A DNA stretch of 64,000 nucleotides from Pseudarthrobacter sp. SSS035 (lineage in GTDB: Bacteria; Actinomycetota; Actinomycetes; Actinomycetales; Micrococcaceae). The notes under the pieces are model-generated. The model was not told the DNA's origin. It worked only from the letters and a program-made list of their open reading frames with translations, and made no database searches. How positions within the stretch are numbered: the stretch's first letter is position 1; each line of letters starts with the position of its first letter. The position numbers were made by a program, and so were the translations under genes. The stretch spans positions 3,100,001-3,164,000 of the forward strand of contig NZ_CP096882.1 in assembly GCF_023273875.1 (NCBI RefSeq). Reading direction: 5' to 3'. Below, piece after piece: positions 15,109 through 24,363 of this stretch.

Positions 15109-17184
15109 TTGTCTGAAACGACAGCCCGCAAGTTCACCCTGCTGCCCATGCTCGGCCACACCAAGGGCAAGCGCAGCGCAGTCACGTGCGCCTTGAAGTG
15201 CGACAACGCCTGCGCCGGCGATGTCTGCAACACCAGCTCCAACAGCTATTTCCGGGACATCGCGTCCGCCACCATGTCGCGCCGCGCCGCCCTGGGCTTC
15301 GGCGCCGCCGGTGCGCTCGCCGTCGTACTTGGCAGCGCCATTACCTCCGCGGAACCGGCACTTGCCGGCGGCCCCGGGCTGGCCCCCGCCGCGAAGGAAG
15401 GCTTCGCGAAGTCGAAGCTGAAGTTCACGCCGATCGCTCCGGTGGATGCCGCCGTCGACGCGTTCACCGTGCCGGAAGGCTTCACCTGGCAGCCCGTGAT
15501 CCGCTGGGGCGACCCGATCTTCAACGGCACGCCGGACTTCGATCTGAACAACCAGACGGCCGCCGCGCAGGAGAAGCAGTTCGGCTACAACAACGACTAC
15601 ACGGACATCCTGGAGATTCCGAACACCAAGGGCCGCCGCGCCGTGCTGTTCGCCAACCACGAATACACGAACGAGAACATCATGTTCCCGGCCACCATGC
15701 CGGCTGCCGACGTCCGCGCGGTGGGGGCCGCTGCGCACGGGCTGACCGTCGTCGAGCTGGAGCGCAAGAACACCACCAAGCCGTGGACGTACGTCAAGGG
15801 CGCGCCGCTGAACCGCCGGTACCTGAACAACACGGTCTACGAACTGACTGGGCCCGTCGCGGGTTCCGCCCTGGTCAAGACCGTCGCGGACCCGAGCGGC
15901 CGCAAGATCAAGGGCACCCTGGGCAACTGCGCCGGCGGCACCACGCCGTGGGGCACCATCCTGTCCGGCGAGGAAAACTTCAACGGCTACTTCGTCTCCC
16001 CGGGCACGTCCGCCGGCGACAAGCGCTACGGCCTCACCAACAAGGCCACAGCACGCCAGTGGGAAATTGATGACAAGCGCTTCGACACCCGCAACGCCGG
16101 CTACGAAAACGAAGCCAACCGCTTCGGCTGGATCGTGGAAGTTGACCCGTTCGATCCCACGTCCACCCCGAAGAAGCACTCCTCGCTGGGCCGTTTCAAG
16201 CACGAGGGCGCCAACGTCATCGTTGCCGAGTCGGGCAAGGTGGTGGCCTATTCCGGCGACGACGAGCGCTTCGACTACCTGTACAAGTTCGTCTCGAAGG
16301 ACTACTACAAAGAGGGCGACCGGGCGCACAACATGACGCTGCTCTCCGCCGGCGACCTGTTTGTAGCCAAGTTCAAGGGCAACTCGCCCATAGCTGAAAT
16401 CACCGGGGTTGGCAACGTTCCCGCTGACGGTTCGTTCGACGGTACGGGCGAGTGGCTGCCCCTGGTGGTCAACGGCGAGTCTGTCGTCGACGGCATGACC
16501 GTGGAAGAGGTCCTGGTCTACACCCGCCTCGCCGCCGACAAGGTTGGCCCCACCAAGATGGACCGCTGCGAGGACGTTGAGCCCAGCCTGCACACCGGCA
16601 AGGTTTACGTGGCCTGCACCAACAACTCGGACCGCGGCAAGATTGGCAAGGAAGGCGCCACCGAGGTCAACCCCCGCAACGCCAACCGCGACGGCCACAT
16701 CGTGGAAATCACCGAAACCGGGGACCAGACCTCCACTGCCTTTACGTGGAACCTGCTGATGGTCTGCGGCGATCCCTCCACCGGCGACGTCACGTACTTC
16801 TCCGGCTTCCCGGTGGACAAGGTCTCGCCCATCTCCTGCCCGGACAACCTCGCCTTCGACTCCGTGGGCAACCTGTGGATCTCCACCGACGGCGCCCCCG
16901 CCGGCATCGGCAAGGCTGACGGCCTCTTCAAGGTCACCCTCGAAGGCGCCGAGCGCGGCAAGGTGGAGCAGTTCCTGGCCGTGCCCAAGGAAGGCGAAAC
17001 CTGCGGACCGATCGTCCACGACGACGAGAACAACGTGTTCGTGTCCGTGCAGCACCCGGGTGAGGAAGGCTCGTTCGCGGACCAGCACTCCTTCTTCCCG
17101 GACTATGTTGCGGAAGGCACGACGCCGGCCCGCGGCCAGGCGCGCGCGCCCCGTCCGTCAGTGGTCCAGGTGTTCCGCGGCTAA
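15109..17184 (+). CDS. PhoX-like (DUF839) Tat-exported phosphatase
   Basis: A 691-residue PhoX-type alkaline phosphatase family protein, a calcium/iron-dependent beta-propeller enzyme acting outside the membrane. The TTG start follows GGAGG at a good distance. A Tat signal is present (SRRAALGFG, RR at 58-59, then a hydrophobic stretch and an AEPALA cleavage region), but it is preceded by an unusually long n-region of about 57 residues with four cysteines (C27, C31, C35, C40). Family motifs include NCAGGTTPWGTILSGEENFN and FANHEYTNE. It is monocistronic between two palindromes. Confidence 0.9.
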   Translation: MSETTARKFTLLPMLGHTKGKRSAVTCALKCDNACAGDVCNTSSNSYFRDIASATMSRRAALGFGAAGALAVVLGSAITSAEPALAGGPGLAPAAKEGFAKSKLKFTPIAPVDAAVDAFTVPEGFTWQPVIRWGDPIFNGTPDFDLNNQTAAAQEKQFGYNNDYTDILEIPNTKGRRAVLFANHEYTNENIMFPATMPAADVRAVGAAAHGLTVVELERKNTTKPWTYVKGAPLNRRYLNNTVYELTGPVAGSALVKTVADPSGRKIKGTLGNCAGGTTPWGTILSGEENFNGYFVSPGTSAGDKRYGLTNKATARQWEIDDKRFDTRNAGYENEANRFGWIVEVDPFDPTSTPKKHSSLGRFKHEGANVIVAESGKVVAYSGDDERFDYLYKFVSKDYYKEGDRAHNMTLLSAGDLFVAKFKGNSPIAEITGVGNVPADGSFDGTGEWLPLVVNGESVVDGMTVEEVLVYTRLAADKVGPTKMDRCEDVEPSLHTGKVYVACTNNSDRGKIGKEGATEVNPRNANRDGHIVEITETGDQTSTAFTWNLLMVCGDPSTGDVTYFSGFPVDKVSPISCPDNLAFDSVGNLWISTDGAPAGIGKADGLFKVTLEGAERGKVEQFLAVPKEGETCGPIVHDDENNVFVSVQHPGEEGSFADQHSFFPDYVAEGTTPARGQARAPRPSVVQVFRG

Positions 17185-17207
17185 GTCCGCGTCCCTCCTA
17201 CTGACCC

Positions 17208-17268
17208 GTTGCTCTATCACTTTTGGTCCCTTTGCCGGCCTTTTAGGGACTGTAAGTGATAGAGCAAC
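17208..17268. repeat. Long palindrome between convergent phoX-like and GH144-like genes
   Basis: Arms 17208-17231 and 17245-17268 match at 21 of 24 positions (outer 15 bp GTTGCTCTATCACTT perfect, then a 3-base mismatch, then GTCCCT) around the loop TTGCCGGCCTTTT. Its position suggests a bidirectional terminator. Confidence 0.85.
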
Positions 17269-17292
17269 ACGTGGGAAACGGGAGAGAGCGTC

Positions 17293-18933
17293 CTAGGCGA
17301 TCAGGCCGGCGCCGAACTCCTCTTCGGCGATGAGCGGCCTGATGACCGCCTCCACTTCGCCCTGGACGAAGTTGCGGCGGATCACGTTGTTGCCGAACAC
17401 GTTGCCGATGGCGCCCAGCACCATGGCCTGGTCCAGCGAGAGGTACCGCCGGGCGATGGTGCCGGACTTCACGGCCACGGCATCAAAGAATCCGCCTTGG
17501 CCGTAGGCGCCGAGGTTGTTCTCGATCTTCACCAGGTTGTCGTAGGCCTCACGGGGTTCGTATTCCATGGCGAGGAACGCCGCATGGGGCGTCACCACGC
17601 CGTCGCCCCAGGCCGGCGTCGGGTTCGTGGCCGGCCGGCAGCCCTCGAAGCCGACGTCCACGCTGGTGCGTTCGACGTCGGACGGGTAGCCGTCGCTGCT
17701 CATGCCCAGGATGTCCATGCCCCACTCGGAGTACCCACCGTTGGGGTGGCTGGCGGGGGAGAAGCCCCAGTAGCCGTACTTGGCGTCGTCCAGGCCGAAC
17801 TCGCGCTGCGCCCGGACGGTCAGGGGGTGGTTGACACCCCAGGCCTTCGGCGCCCAGTCGGATTCCGGGACGAAGAGATCTGGCATCAGCGACTCAAACA
17901 TGTCCCCGCCCCAGCTCGGCACGATCCGCATGCCGCGGTAGGTGTAGGCGCCCTCGAAGACGTCGATGCCGTGGTACGTCCGGTGCTCGCCGATGGGCTT
18001 CTGCTCCTGCCAGGACCAGTCGCAGGTGTCCGGGAAGACCCGCATGGTGGCGAAGTAGTGCGCGGGCGGAAGCTGGCCCAGGGCGATGCCGATGTAGGTG
18101 GCGATGCGCGGCTCGGAGTTGGTGACGTCGTAGTGGTTCATCGTGTAGAAAACGTCGGGGCCCTTGCCGAGGTAATTGCCCTGGACGGTTTCCACCGGCG
18201 GTTTGACGTCGTAGAACCCGCCGCGCAGCAGGCCGGCGGCCACCCCGGGCCGGGCGTCCTTGTTGTAGAAAATCCCGAAATCCATCCTGCCAAGGATGGT
18301 GTTCGCCAGGCCGGCCACCTGCGGCTCGGCGTTGCGAACCGTCATGAGGGCGGCGGCGAACCAGCCGTTGTCCACGCTGGACATAAACGGCGCCACAGGG
18401 TTCCCGTTCTCCGGCCAGACGGTGATGACCTCACCGGTGGCTTCGTCGTACCAGTTGTAAAGCATGCCGCTGGGCTCGTGGTGCTTCAGTCCCACCAACG
18501 TGGTGAGTGTGCGCGTCAGCCGCTCGCGGCACTCGTGGGCGCTGATGATGTTCAGTTCCCGGGCCACCACGGTGCTCCACATGTAGCCGCCGATGTTGGT
18601 GGGCGACGTAAAACCGCTGCGCTTGGGTGCGGTGATGGACTCGCCGATGTAGTCCGCCGGCAGGCCTGTTGCGGGATCGGTCATCGCAACCAGGGACTGC
18701 CAGGTGTCGTGCGCCCAGCGGTTGATGATCTTCCGGTCGATGCCCTCCTTGTTCCGGGGACGCGACAGCGGCGATACCCCGCCGGACGTCGCCGACGCCG
18801 CAAGCTGGGCGGCGTAGCCCGGTGCCGCGGTGGCCGCGGCGATGCCAGAGACGGCGAACGCTGCCGCACCGGCCAGAAGCTGACGGCGGGTGGCGCTGGA
18901 GATTCTGGGGTTCGGCTCAACGTGCTGGTTCAT
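17293..18933 (-). CDS. Secreted GH144-like endo-beta-1,2-glucanase (glycoamylase-like domain)
   Basis: A 546-residue exported protein. The N-terminus has a Tat-type signal (TRRQLLAGAAAF, then a hydrophobic stretch to about residue 42). The mature part matches the Pfam glycoamylase-like domain, with SWGGDMFESLMPDLFVPE and WGFSPASHPNGGYSEWGMD, the same boxes found in the hydrolase part of cyclic beta-1,2-glucan synthases and in GH144 endo-beta-1,2-glucanases. It is the last gene of the operon SBP-permease-permease-GH3-this gene, overlapping the GH3 stop by 4 bases. The substrate is inferred from family and operon, not proven. Confidence 0.82.
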   Translation of the reverse strand: MNQHVEPNPRISSATRRQLLAGAAAFAVSGIAAATAAPGYAAQLAASATSGGVSPLSRPRNKEGIDRKIINRWAHDTWQSLVAMTDPATGLPADYIGESITAPKRSGFTSPTNIGGYMWSTVVARELNIISAHECRERLTRTLTTLVGLKHHEPSGMLYNWYDEATGEVITVWPENGNPVAPFMSSVDNGWFAAALMTVRNAEPQVAGLANTILGRMDFGIFYNKDARPGVAAGLLRGGFYDVKPPVETVQGNYLGKGPDVFYTMNHYDVTNSEPRIATYIGIALGQLPPAHYFATMRVFPDTCDWSWQEQKPIGEHRTYHGIDVFEGAYTYRGMRIVPSWGGDMFESLMPDLFVPESDWAPKAWGVNHPLTVRAQREFGLDDAKYGYWGFSPASHPNGGYSEWGMDILGMSSDGYPSDVERTSVDVGFEGCRPATNPTPAWGDGVVTPHAAFLAMEYEPREAYDNLVKIENNLGAYGQGGFFDAVAVKSGTIARRYLSLDQAMVLGAIGNVFGNNVIRRNFVQGEVEAVIRPLIAEEEFGAGLIA

Positions 18934-20831
18934 GAGTTCTGTCCTAACGTGTCCGTTGTTAGTGTCGCCGGCAGGCTGAGGCCGTGCCCGAACGGGAAAA
19001 GGGCATCGGCGGTATCGCCGGGGACATCGGGCCGGGATGCCCGCACGGCATCCATCGACCGCGGGATTTCGAACGGCAGGCGTCCTTCGGGAGCGATGCG
19101 TCCGAACACAGCGTCCAGGAGTGCCGTGTCCGATACGCCGAACGTGCCCACCACGGCGGACGCGAAGCCGGTCAGGGGTGTGAGGATTGCCGGGCGGTCC
19201 AGCCGTACGTCAATGACCAGCGGTACCTTTTCGGCCAGGGTGCGGAGCCGGGAGACCAGCCCGGGCGGGAAATCCAGGCTCCCCGCATGGAAATGCTGCT
19301 CCAGGAACAGATCGTCCCGGTGGTCCCACGGCGAGTGCAGCCGGATGATCGCGACATCGGCCGCTGAAGGGTCCTGCACCACAGTGCCGAAACCCTCGAG
19401 ACTCTGCGGGTCCAGGCCCTCAAGGTAGACGGCCGGTGAGCCGGAAAGCGGAAGGGAGGTCCCGACGTCGGACGTTCCGTTGGTGAGCACCGTGACGGAC
19501 CGGGATTGGGCGCGGTGTCCTTCGCGCCGGAATTCGGCATTCCCCACGATGCTGGCCGCGGCATCCTCGTCCACGAACGGGTTGTCGAAGAGGCCCAACT
19601 GGAACTTCACCAGCAGCAGCCGCCGGGCGGACTCGTCCAAACGTGACTCGCTGACCAGCCCGTCCCGGACCAGGCCGATGAGCAGTTCGGTGCATTCCTC
19701 GCCGCCGAACTGGTCCACGCCGGCGTTGAGGATCTTCAGCATGCGCTCGGGCGCGGTGAGCTGTTCAACGCCCCAGGCCCGGGCCGGCAGGACCTGGTCG
19801 CCCACGATGTTGTCGTTGACCAGTTCCCAGTCGCTGAGGACCACGCCGTCGTAGCCGAGCTTGTCCCGGAGCAGGTTGGTGATGATCTGCCGGTTGTAGC
19901 CGAAACCGACCTCCTCCACGGGTTCGCCGTCGAGTTCCACGCCCACGGGCATGCCGTAGTAGGGCATGATGGCGCTGGTATTTTCGGCGATCGCGGCCCG
20001 GAACGGGGCCAGGTGCTCGTCGAAGCGGCCGCCGGGGTAGACCTGTTCGCGGCCGTACGGGAAGTGCGCATCCTCGCCGTCACGCTGCGGACCGCCGCCG
20101 GGGAAGTGCTTGGTGGTGCAGGCAACGCTGTCCGGCCCCAGTTCCGCGCCCTGGAACCCCTGGAGGTACTCCACCACGTATTTCGAGCTGAGCTCCGAGT
20201 CCTGTCCGAAGGTCCCGGCCTGCCGGCACCACCGCGGTTCGGTGGCCAGGTCAACGGTGGGGTGCAGGGCCGCGCGGATCCCGACGGCGGTGTACTCCTG
20301 CCGTGCGATCCCGGCGAAGCGGCGGATCAGGTCGGCGCTGCCCACTGCGGCCAGGCCGATCGGCTCGGGCCACTGGGAAAAGTGGGCGGCGGTGAACGAG
20401 ACCCCGGAGTTTTCGATGAAGGCATGCCGCGGGTCCGTGGAAATGGTCACGGGGATGCCGTGCGGGGTCTGCGCGGCCAGCTCCTGCAGGGCGTTGCTCC
20501 AGCGGGCGGCCTCCCGGGCGGTGCCGAGGGCATGGATGTTGAAGTGGTTCATGAACTTGGCATGGATCACGGTGCTGGTGGGCGATTTGCTGATGTTGCC
20601 CGGTTGCTCGAGGAGGGATCCGTCCGGGCCGGTTTCGATCACGGTGTGGAACATCAGCCCGGCTTTTTCCTCAAGGCTGAGGCGGCCCACCAGGTCTGCA
20701 GCGCGTTCCTGCGGACTGAGTTCCGGGTTTTCGAAGGGATCCATGATCCCGTTGCCGTTGAGGTCCCGGAACGCTTTTCCGTCGGCGACGGACGTCCCGG
20801 GGCGTGCTTGATTCTGGGTTTGTGCAGTCAT
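18930..20831 (-). CDS. GH3 beta-glucosidase (cytoplasmic)
   Basis: A 633-residue glycoside hydrolase family 3 enzyme. The nucleophile aspartate is in GVVLSDWELV, and the substrate-binding KHFPGGG is present. There is no signal peptide, so it acts in the cytoplasm on imported oligosaccharides. The ATG at 20831 is preferred because the upstream extension (29 residues, Ser/Arg-rich) overlaps the permease gene. The residue run LNGNGIMDPFENPELSP near the N-terminus is typical of a GH3 subgroup active on beta-glucosides. In this operon it would split sophoro-oligosaccharides to glucose, which is inferred. Confidence 0.9.
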   Translation of the reverse strand: MTAQTQNQARPGTSVADGKAFRDLNGNGIMDPFENPELSPQERAADLVGRLSLEEKAGLMFHTVIETGPDGSLLEQPGNISKSPTSTVIHAKFMNHFNIHALGTAREAARWSNALQELAAQTPHGIPVTISTDPRHAFIENSGVSFTAAHFSQWPEPIGLAAVGSADLIRRFAGIARQEYTAVGIRAALHPTVDLATEPRWCRQAGTFGQDSELSSKYVVEYLQGFQGAELGPDSVACTTKHFPGGGPQRDGEDAHFPYGREQVYPGGRFDEHLAPFRAAIAENTSAIMPYYGMPVGVELDGEPVEEVGFGYNRQIITNLLRDKLGYDGVVLSDWELVNDNIVGDQVLPARAWGVEQLTAPERMLKILNAGVDQFGGEECTELLIGLVRDGLVSESRLDESARRLLLVKFQLGLFDNPFVDEDAAASIVGNAEFRREGHRAQSRSVTVLTNGTSDVGTSLPLSGSPAVYLEGLDPQSLEGFGTVVQDPSAADVAIIRLHSPWDHRDDLFLEQHFHAGSLDFPPGLVSRLRTLAEKVPLVIDVRLDRPAILTPLTGFASAVVGTFGVSDTALLDAVFGRIAPEGRLPFEIPRSMDAVRASRPDVPGDTADALFPFGHGLSLPATLTTDTLGQNS

Positions 20832-20865
20832 GGGGCTCTCTCGGAGAGGTTGGGCAGGGGAGCGG

Positions 20866-21804
20866 CTACTTGATGCCGGTGGCCGCGACGCCCTGGACGA
20901 AGTACTTCTGGAGGGCAACGAACAGCAGGATGATGGGCGTGATCACCAGCACCGAGCCGGCCAGGAGCAGGCCGTAGTCCGTGGCGTTCTGGCCTGTGGA
21001 GTAGAGGGAAAGGGCCACGGGCAGGGTGTACATGTCCTCGCTCTGCGCCACCACCAGCGGCCACAGGAAGTTGTTCCAGGAACCGAGGAAGGTCAGGATG
21101 CCGAGCGTCGCCAGCGGCGGTCCGCACAGCGGCATCACAATCCGCAGGAAGGTGCGCAGCTCGCCGGCGCCGTCGATCCGGGCGGCCTCGATGAGCGAAT
21201 CCGGGATCCCCGCGATGAACTGCCGCATCAGGAACACCCCCATCGGCGCGGCGAGGAACGGCAGGATCAGGGCCGGGTACGTGCTGACCATTCCCAGCTT
21301 GCTGACCAGGACAAACAGCGGCACAAACGTCACCACGCCCGGGACCATCAGCATGACCATCACCAGCAGGAACAGGAAACGTTTGCCGGGGAAATCCATC
21401 TTCGCCAGCGCATAGCCCACCATCGAGCAGAACAGCAGGTTGCCGAGCACCGTGAACACGGCCACCACAACGCTGTTAAGGAAGAACGTGCCGATCTGCA
21501 GCTCGGTGAACCAGGCCACGAAGTTCTCGAGCGTGGGCTGCTCCGGCCACCAGGTGATGGGCCGGCGGAGCAGCTCGCCCTGGGTCTTGAACGCGCCGAG
21601 CAGCATCCAGGCAAACGGCAGCAGCGTGGCGGTCACGGCCACCAGGAGGGCCGCGTAGATCAGCGCCCGGCGCGTGGACAGCCGGCGGCCAGTACGACGG
21701 CGGCGGGCCGGGGCGGGCGGCGACGCCGGCACCTGGGTGCCTCCCGCCGTCGTGCGTTCCGCTTTTTCGCGTGGGATGGTGGGTGCGGTTTCCGGGATGG
21801 TCAT
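20866..21804 (-). CDS. ABC sugar importer permease (MalG type)
   Basis: A 312-residue CUT1 permease: an N-terminal basic tail, six membrane segments, and the EAA loop EAARIDGAGELRTFL. The ATG at 21804 lies 4 bases after the stop of the partner permease; an in-frame start at 21831 would overlap it. It works with the permease encoded upstream and the binding protein. As in the first sugar operon, no dedicated ATPase gene is present. Confidence 0.9.
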   Translation of the reverse strand: MTIPETAPTIPREKAERTTAGGTQVPASPPAPARRRRTGRRLSTRRALIYAALLVAVTATLLPFAWMLLGAFKTQGELLRRPITWWPEQPTLENFVAWFTELQIGTFFLNSVVVAVFTVLGNLLFCSMVGYALAKMDFPGKRFLFLLVMVMLMVPGVVTFVPLFVLVSKLGMVSTYPALILPFLAAPMGVFLMRQFIAGIPDSLIEAARIDGAGELRTFLRIVMPLCGPPLATLGILTFLGSWNNFLWPLVVAQSEDMYTLPVALSLYSTGQNATDYGLLLAGSVLVITPIILLFVALQKYFVQGVAATGIK

Positions 21805-21808
21805 GGCC

Positions 21809-22771
21809 TCAGTCCTTGGATCGCAGGGCACGGAATTGGATCAGGCTCAACAGTGCGATGGCCACGAAGAGCACATAGCTGGCGGCCGAGGCGAGCCCGT
21901 ATTTGCCGAACCCGAACTGGTTGAACGTGAAGTAGCTCACCGACAGGGTGGAGTCCAGCGGGCCGCCCTTGGTCATCACGAACGGCTCCTCGAAGAACTG
22001 GAGGAAGCCCACCGAGAGCAGGACCGTGCCGAGGAGCAGGGTGGGGCGGAGCATGGGCAGGGTGATCTTCATGAACCGCTGCCAGGGGCTGGCGCCGTCC
22101 ACTTCGGCGGCCTCCAGGATGTCCGTGGGGACCGTCTGGAGCCCGGCCAGGAAGATGATCATCAGGGTGCCGAGGTTGCGCCACACGGCCAGCAGGATCA
22201 GGGCCGGCATGGACCAGGTGGTGCTGTTGAGCCAGTCCGGGCCCGCGATGCCCACCCAGCTGAGCATGAGGTTCAGCAGGCCGTCCGGCTGGAGGATGAA
22301 GCGCCACACCACGGCCACGGCCACGATGCTGGTGACCACGGGAGTGTAGAAGCCCACGCGGAAGGCCGTGCGGAAGCGGGTGATCCCGTTGTTCAGGGCG
22401 ACCGCGAGGGCCAGCGCCAGGACAGTGGTGAGGGGGATGCCGGCCAGCACGAAGTAGGCCGTGTTCAGGACGGAGTGCAGGAACTGCGGATTCTTGAAGA
22501 GGGCAACGTACTGGTCAAGTCCTACGAATCCCACAGATAGCGGGTTGCCGATGTCGCGGCTGGTGAAATCCGTGAAGGACATCAGGAACGACGACACCAG
22601 CGGGCCCAGCATAAACACGCCGAAGATGAGGACGAACGGTGCGGCGAACAGCCATGCCGTTACGGCGTTGCGTCGCCGGCGCGAGCCGCCTGGTCTGGCC
22701 TTTGCGCGGGCCGGAGGCCTGCCGGCACCCCTTGAGGTGCCGGCAGGCATCGGGTTGGTGGTGGCAGCCAC
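21809..22771 (-). CDS. ABC sugar importer permease (MalF type)
   Basis: A 320-residue CUT1 permease with a basic N-terminal tail (RPPARAKARPGGSRRRR), six membrane segments and the EAA loop EAAEVDGASPWQRFM. It uses a GTG start 2 bases after the binding-protein stop, with GGAAG overlapping that stop as ribosome binding site. It is part of the five-gene LacI-controlled glucan operon. Confidence 0.92.
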   Translation of the reverse strand: MAATTNPMPAGTSRGAGRPPARAKARPGGSRRRRNAVTAWLFAAPFVLIFGVFMLGPLVSSFLMSFTDFTSRDIGNPLSVGFVGLDQYVALFKNPQFLHSVLNTAYFVLAGIPLTTVLALALAVALNNGITRFRTAFRVGFYTPVVTSIVAVAVVWRFILQPDGLLNLMLSWVGIAGPDWLNSTTWSMPALILLAVWRNLGTLMIIFLAGLQTVPTDILEAAEVDGASPWQRFMKITLPMLRPTLLLGTVLLSVGFLQFFEEPFVMTKGGPLDSTLSVSYFTFNQFGFGKYGLASAASYVLFVAIALLSLIQFRALRSKD

Positions 22772-22773
22772 TA

Positions 22774-24048
22774 TTACTTCCCGGTGCCGATCGAATCTGC
22801 GGCCTGCTGCAGCGACTTCAGGGCTTCGGCGGGGTCCTTGCCGGCCTTGACGATCTGTTCGATTTCGCTGTCCGCGGCTGCCGCAACCTGGGTCCAGGTG
22901 GAAACGGCCGGTGGGTTGTTGGTGGTCTTCAGCTGCTCGCCGAAGACGGAGAGCTTGTTGTCGTCGGCCAGGGACGGGTCCTTCCAGGCGCTCTGCTGCG
23001 AGGGAAGGTCACCGGTGGCCTTGTACCACTTGAGCTGGACCTCGGGCTTGGACAGCCACTGGAGAAGCTTCCAGGACGAATCGCGGTTCTCGGACTTCTT
23101 GAAGACCACCAGGTTGGAGCCGCCCACGAAGGACGTTGAGGTCTTCTCCTTGGGCATCGGGGCAACCTTGTACTTGTCCTCAAAGCCTGGGCCGCCGGCC
23201 TTGTTGAGCAGGCCGACGTGCCACGGGCCGCTCATCATCATGGGGGCGGAACCGTCCACGAAGGATGCTTCGGCAGTAGTTCCGGTGGACACGGCCTTGG
23301 AGGCGAGCCCGTCAGCGAAGAAGCTGGCGTAGTACTTCAGCGCCTCAGCCGCTTCCGGGGTGTCGAGGGTCCACTTGGTGCCGTCGTCGTTCATCAGCTT
23401 CGCGCCGTTGGACCACTGGAAGGGGAGGGTGTCCAGGTAGGAGCCGGCGACGCCGGCGGGCAGCTGGACTCCGTATTTTGCCCCGGCCTTTTCCTTGAGT
23501 GCCGTGGCAAGGGTTTTGAAGTCATCCCAGGTTTCGGGCGCCTTGGTGATGCCGGCCTTCTCCGCGAGGTCGCTGCGGTAGTAGACCACTCGGGTGTCGA
23601 CATACCAGGGCACGCCGTAGGTGGTTCCTTCGACTTCGGTGGACTTCACCGATCCGGGGAAGAAGTCGCTGGCGTCGATCTCCTTCGGTGTGGCGTCGAA
23701 GGAGTCGGCGAAGTCGCCCATCCAGGTGGTGCCCATTTGGGCGACGTCCGGTGTGGTGCCGCCTGCGATGGCGGTCTGGTACTTGCTCAGGGCGGCGTCC
23801 CAGGGGATGGCCGTGACGTTGACCTTGACGCCGGGGTTTTCTGATTCGAATTCCTTCAGCAGTGCGGGCAGTGCCTCGCCTTCGCTGCCTTGCGCCCACA
23901 AGGTGATGGTGCCCGACGCCGGTCCGGAGGCAATGGCTTCGGCCGGGGACGATGCGGCGGGGCCGGCGGAGTCCCTGCCGCAGGCGGTCAGGAGCAGTGC
24001 GGCGGCGATGCCTACGGCTGCTGCCTTCTTGGCATTCGGATGGATCAT
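22774..24048 (-). CDS. ABC sugar importer solute-binding lipoprotein
   Basis: A 424-residue extracellular binding protein with a lipoprotein signal: a short basic n-region, AAAVGIAAALLLTACG, and lipobox LTAC. Two adjacent ATG codons (24051, 24048) exist; AAAGGA sits 6 bases before the second, which is therefore preferred. The body has family-1 sugar-binding features (GTITLWAQGSEGEALPALLK, TTWMGDFADSF). It is the first gene of the predicted beta-1,2-glucan operon, with two LacI-type operators 85-130 bp upstream. The ligand is probably a sophoro-oligosaccharide, by inference from the GH144-like and GH3 genes. Confidence 0.92.
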   Translation of the reverse strand: MIHPNAKKAAAVGIAAALLLTACGRDSAGPAASSPAEAIASGPASGTITLWAQGSEGEALPALLKEFESENPGVKVNVTAIPWDAALSKYQTAIAGGTTPDVAQMGTTWMGDFADSFDATPKEIDASDFFPGSVKSTEVEGTTYGVPWYVDTRVVYYRSDLAEKAGITKAPETWDDFKTLATALKEKAGAKYGVQLPAGVAGSYLDTLPFQWSNGAKLMNDDGTKWTLDTPEAAEALKYYASFFADGLASKAVSTGTTAEASFVDGSAPMMMSGPWHVGLLNKAGGPGFEDKYKVAPMPKEKTSTSFVGGSNLVVFKKSENRDSSWKLLQWLSKPEVQLKWYKATGDLPSQQSAWKDPSLADDNKLSVFGEQLKTTNNPPAVSTWTQVAAAADSEIEQIVKAGKDPAEALKSLQQAADSIGTGK

Positions 24049-24132
24049 CATTGTTCCTTTCGTGGTTCCGCGGGCCTGTAAGTGGCACGGCGCGGAGGGA
24101 GCAGGAGAGGTGGAGCCATCCCGCGAGGAAAT

Positions 24133-24180
24133 ATCTAAGCGCTTTGATTCGGTTCGTAAGGTCAATCTAAGCGCATTGAA
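24133..24180. promoter_or_regulatory. Two LacI-type operators upstream of the glucan operon
   Basis: Site 1 (24133-24148) is ATCTAAGCGCTTTGAT, a palindrome with seven of eight pairs. Site 2 (24165-24180) is ATCTAAGCGCATTGAA, with the same CTAAGCGC core. Their centres are 32 bp apart, about three helical turns, so repressor could bind both on one face. A third copy lies at the lacI gene (25479-25490). Confidence 0.75.
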
Positions 24181-24225
24181 TGTGATGTTGGCAACAGCTG
24201 GCGCTAAGTTTCTTCAACTGTTTGG

Positions 24226-24321
24226 GCGCGAACGAACACTTGAGGCCCCTCTCCCGAACGGACACTTGAGGCCCCGTGTGTGCTTGTGGCGCCACCTGCG
24301 CGAGCGGACACTTGAGGCCCC
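24226..24321 (+). repeat. Three direct copies of a 24-bp repeat
   Basis: Copies at 24226-24249, 24253-24275 and 24298-24321 are close to the same 24-mer (core CGGACACTTGAGGCCCC) that forms the perfect palindrome at 4062-4116. Here all three are in the same orientation, so they cannot form that hairpin among themselves. They occupy the gap between the lacI stop and the glucan-operon promoter. Nothing else is recognisable in this 300-base gap. Confidence 0.88.
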
Positions 24322-24363
24322 GCCGTCGTGCGGTGGCGGTGCTGGCGCTCCTGGCTCGCAGGT

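Noticed and set aside
14980..17088. A 702-codon open frame on the minus strand opposite the PhoX-like gene
   Set aside because: It is a shadow frame of GC-rich coding sequence; its composition (Val/Gly/His/Arg-rich) matches no family, while the plus strand gives a clear Tat-exported PhoX protein.
17497..19428. A 643-codon plus-strand open frame opposite the GH144-like and GH3 genes
   Set aside because: It is a shadow of the glycosidase genes with no domain match.
24226..24321. Regularly repeated 24-mers considered as a CRISPR array
   Set aside because: Only three copies, spacers of 3 and 22 bases, no cas genes, and the same unit occurs as a palindrome elsewhere.
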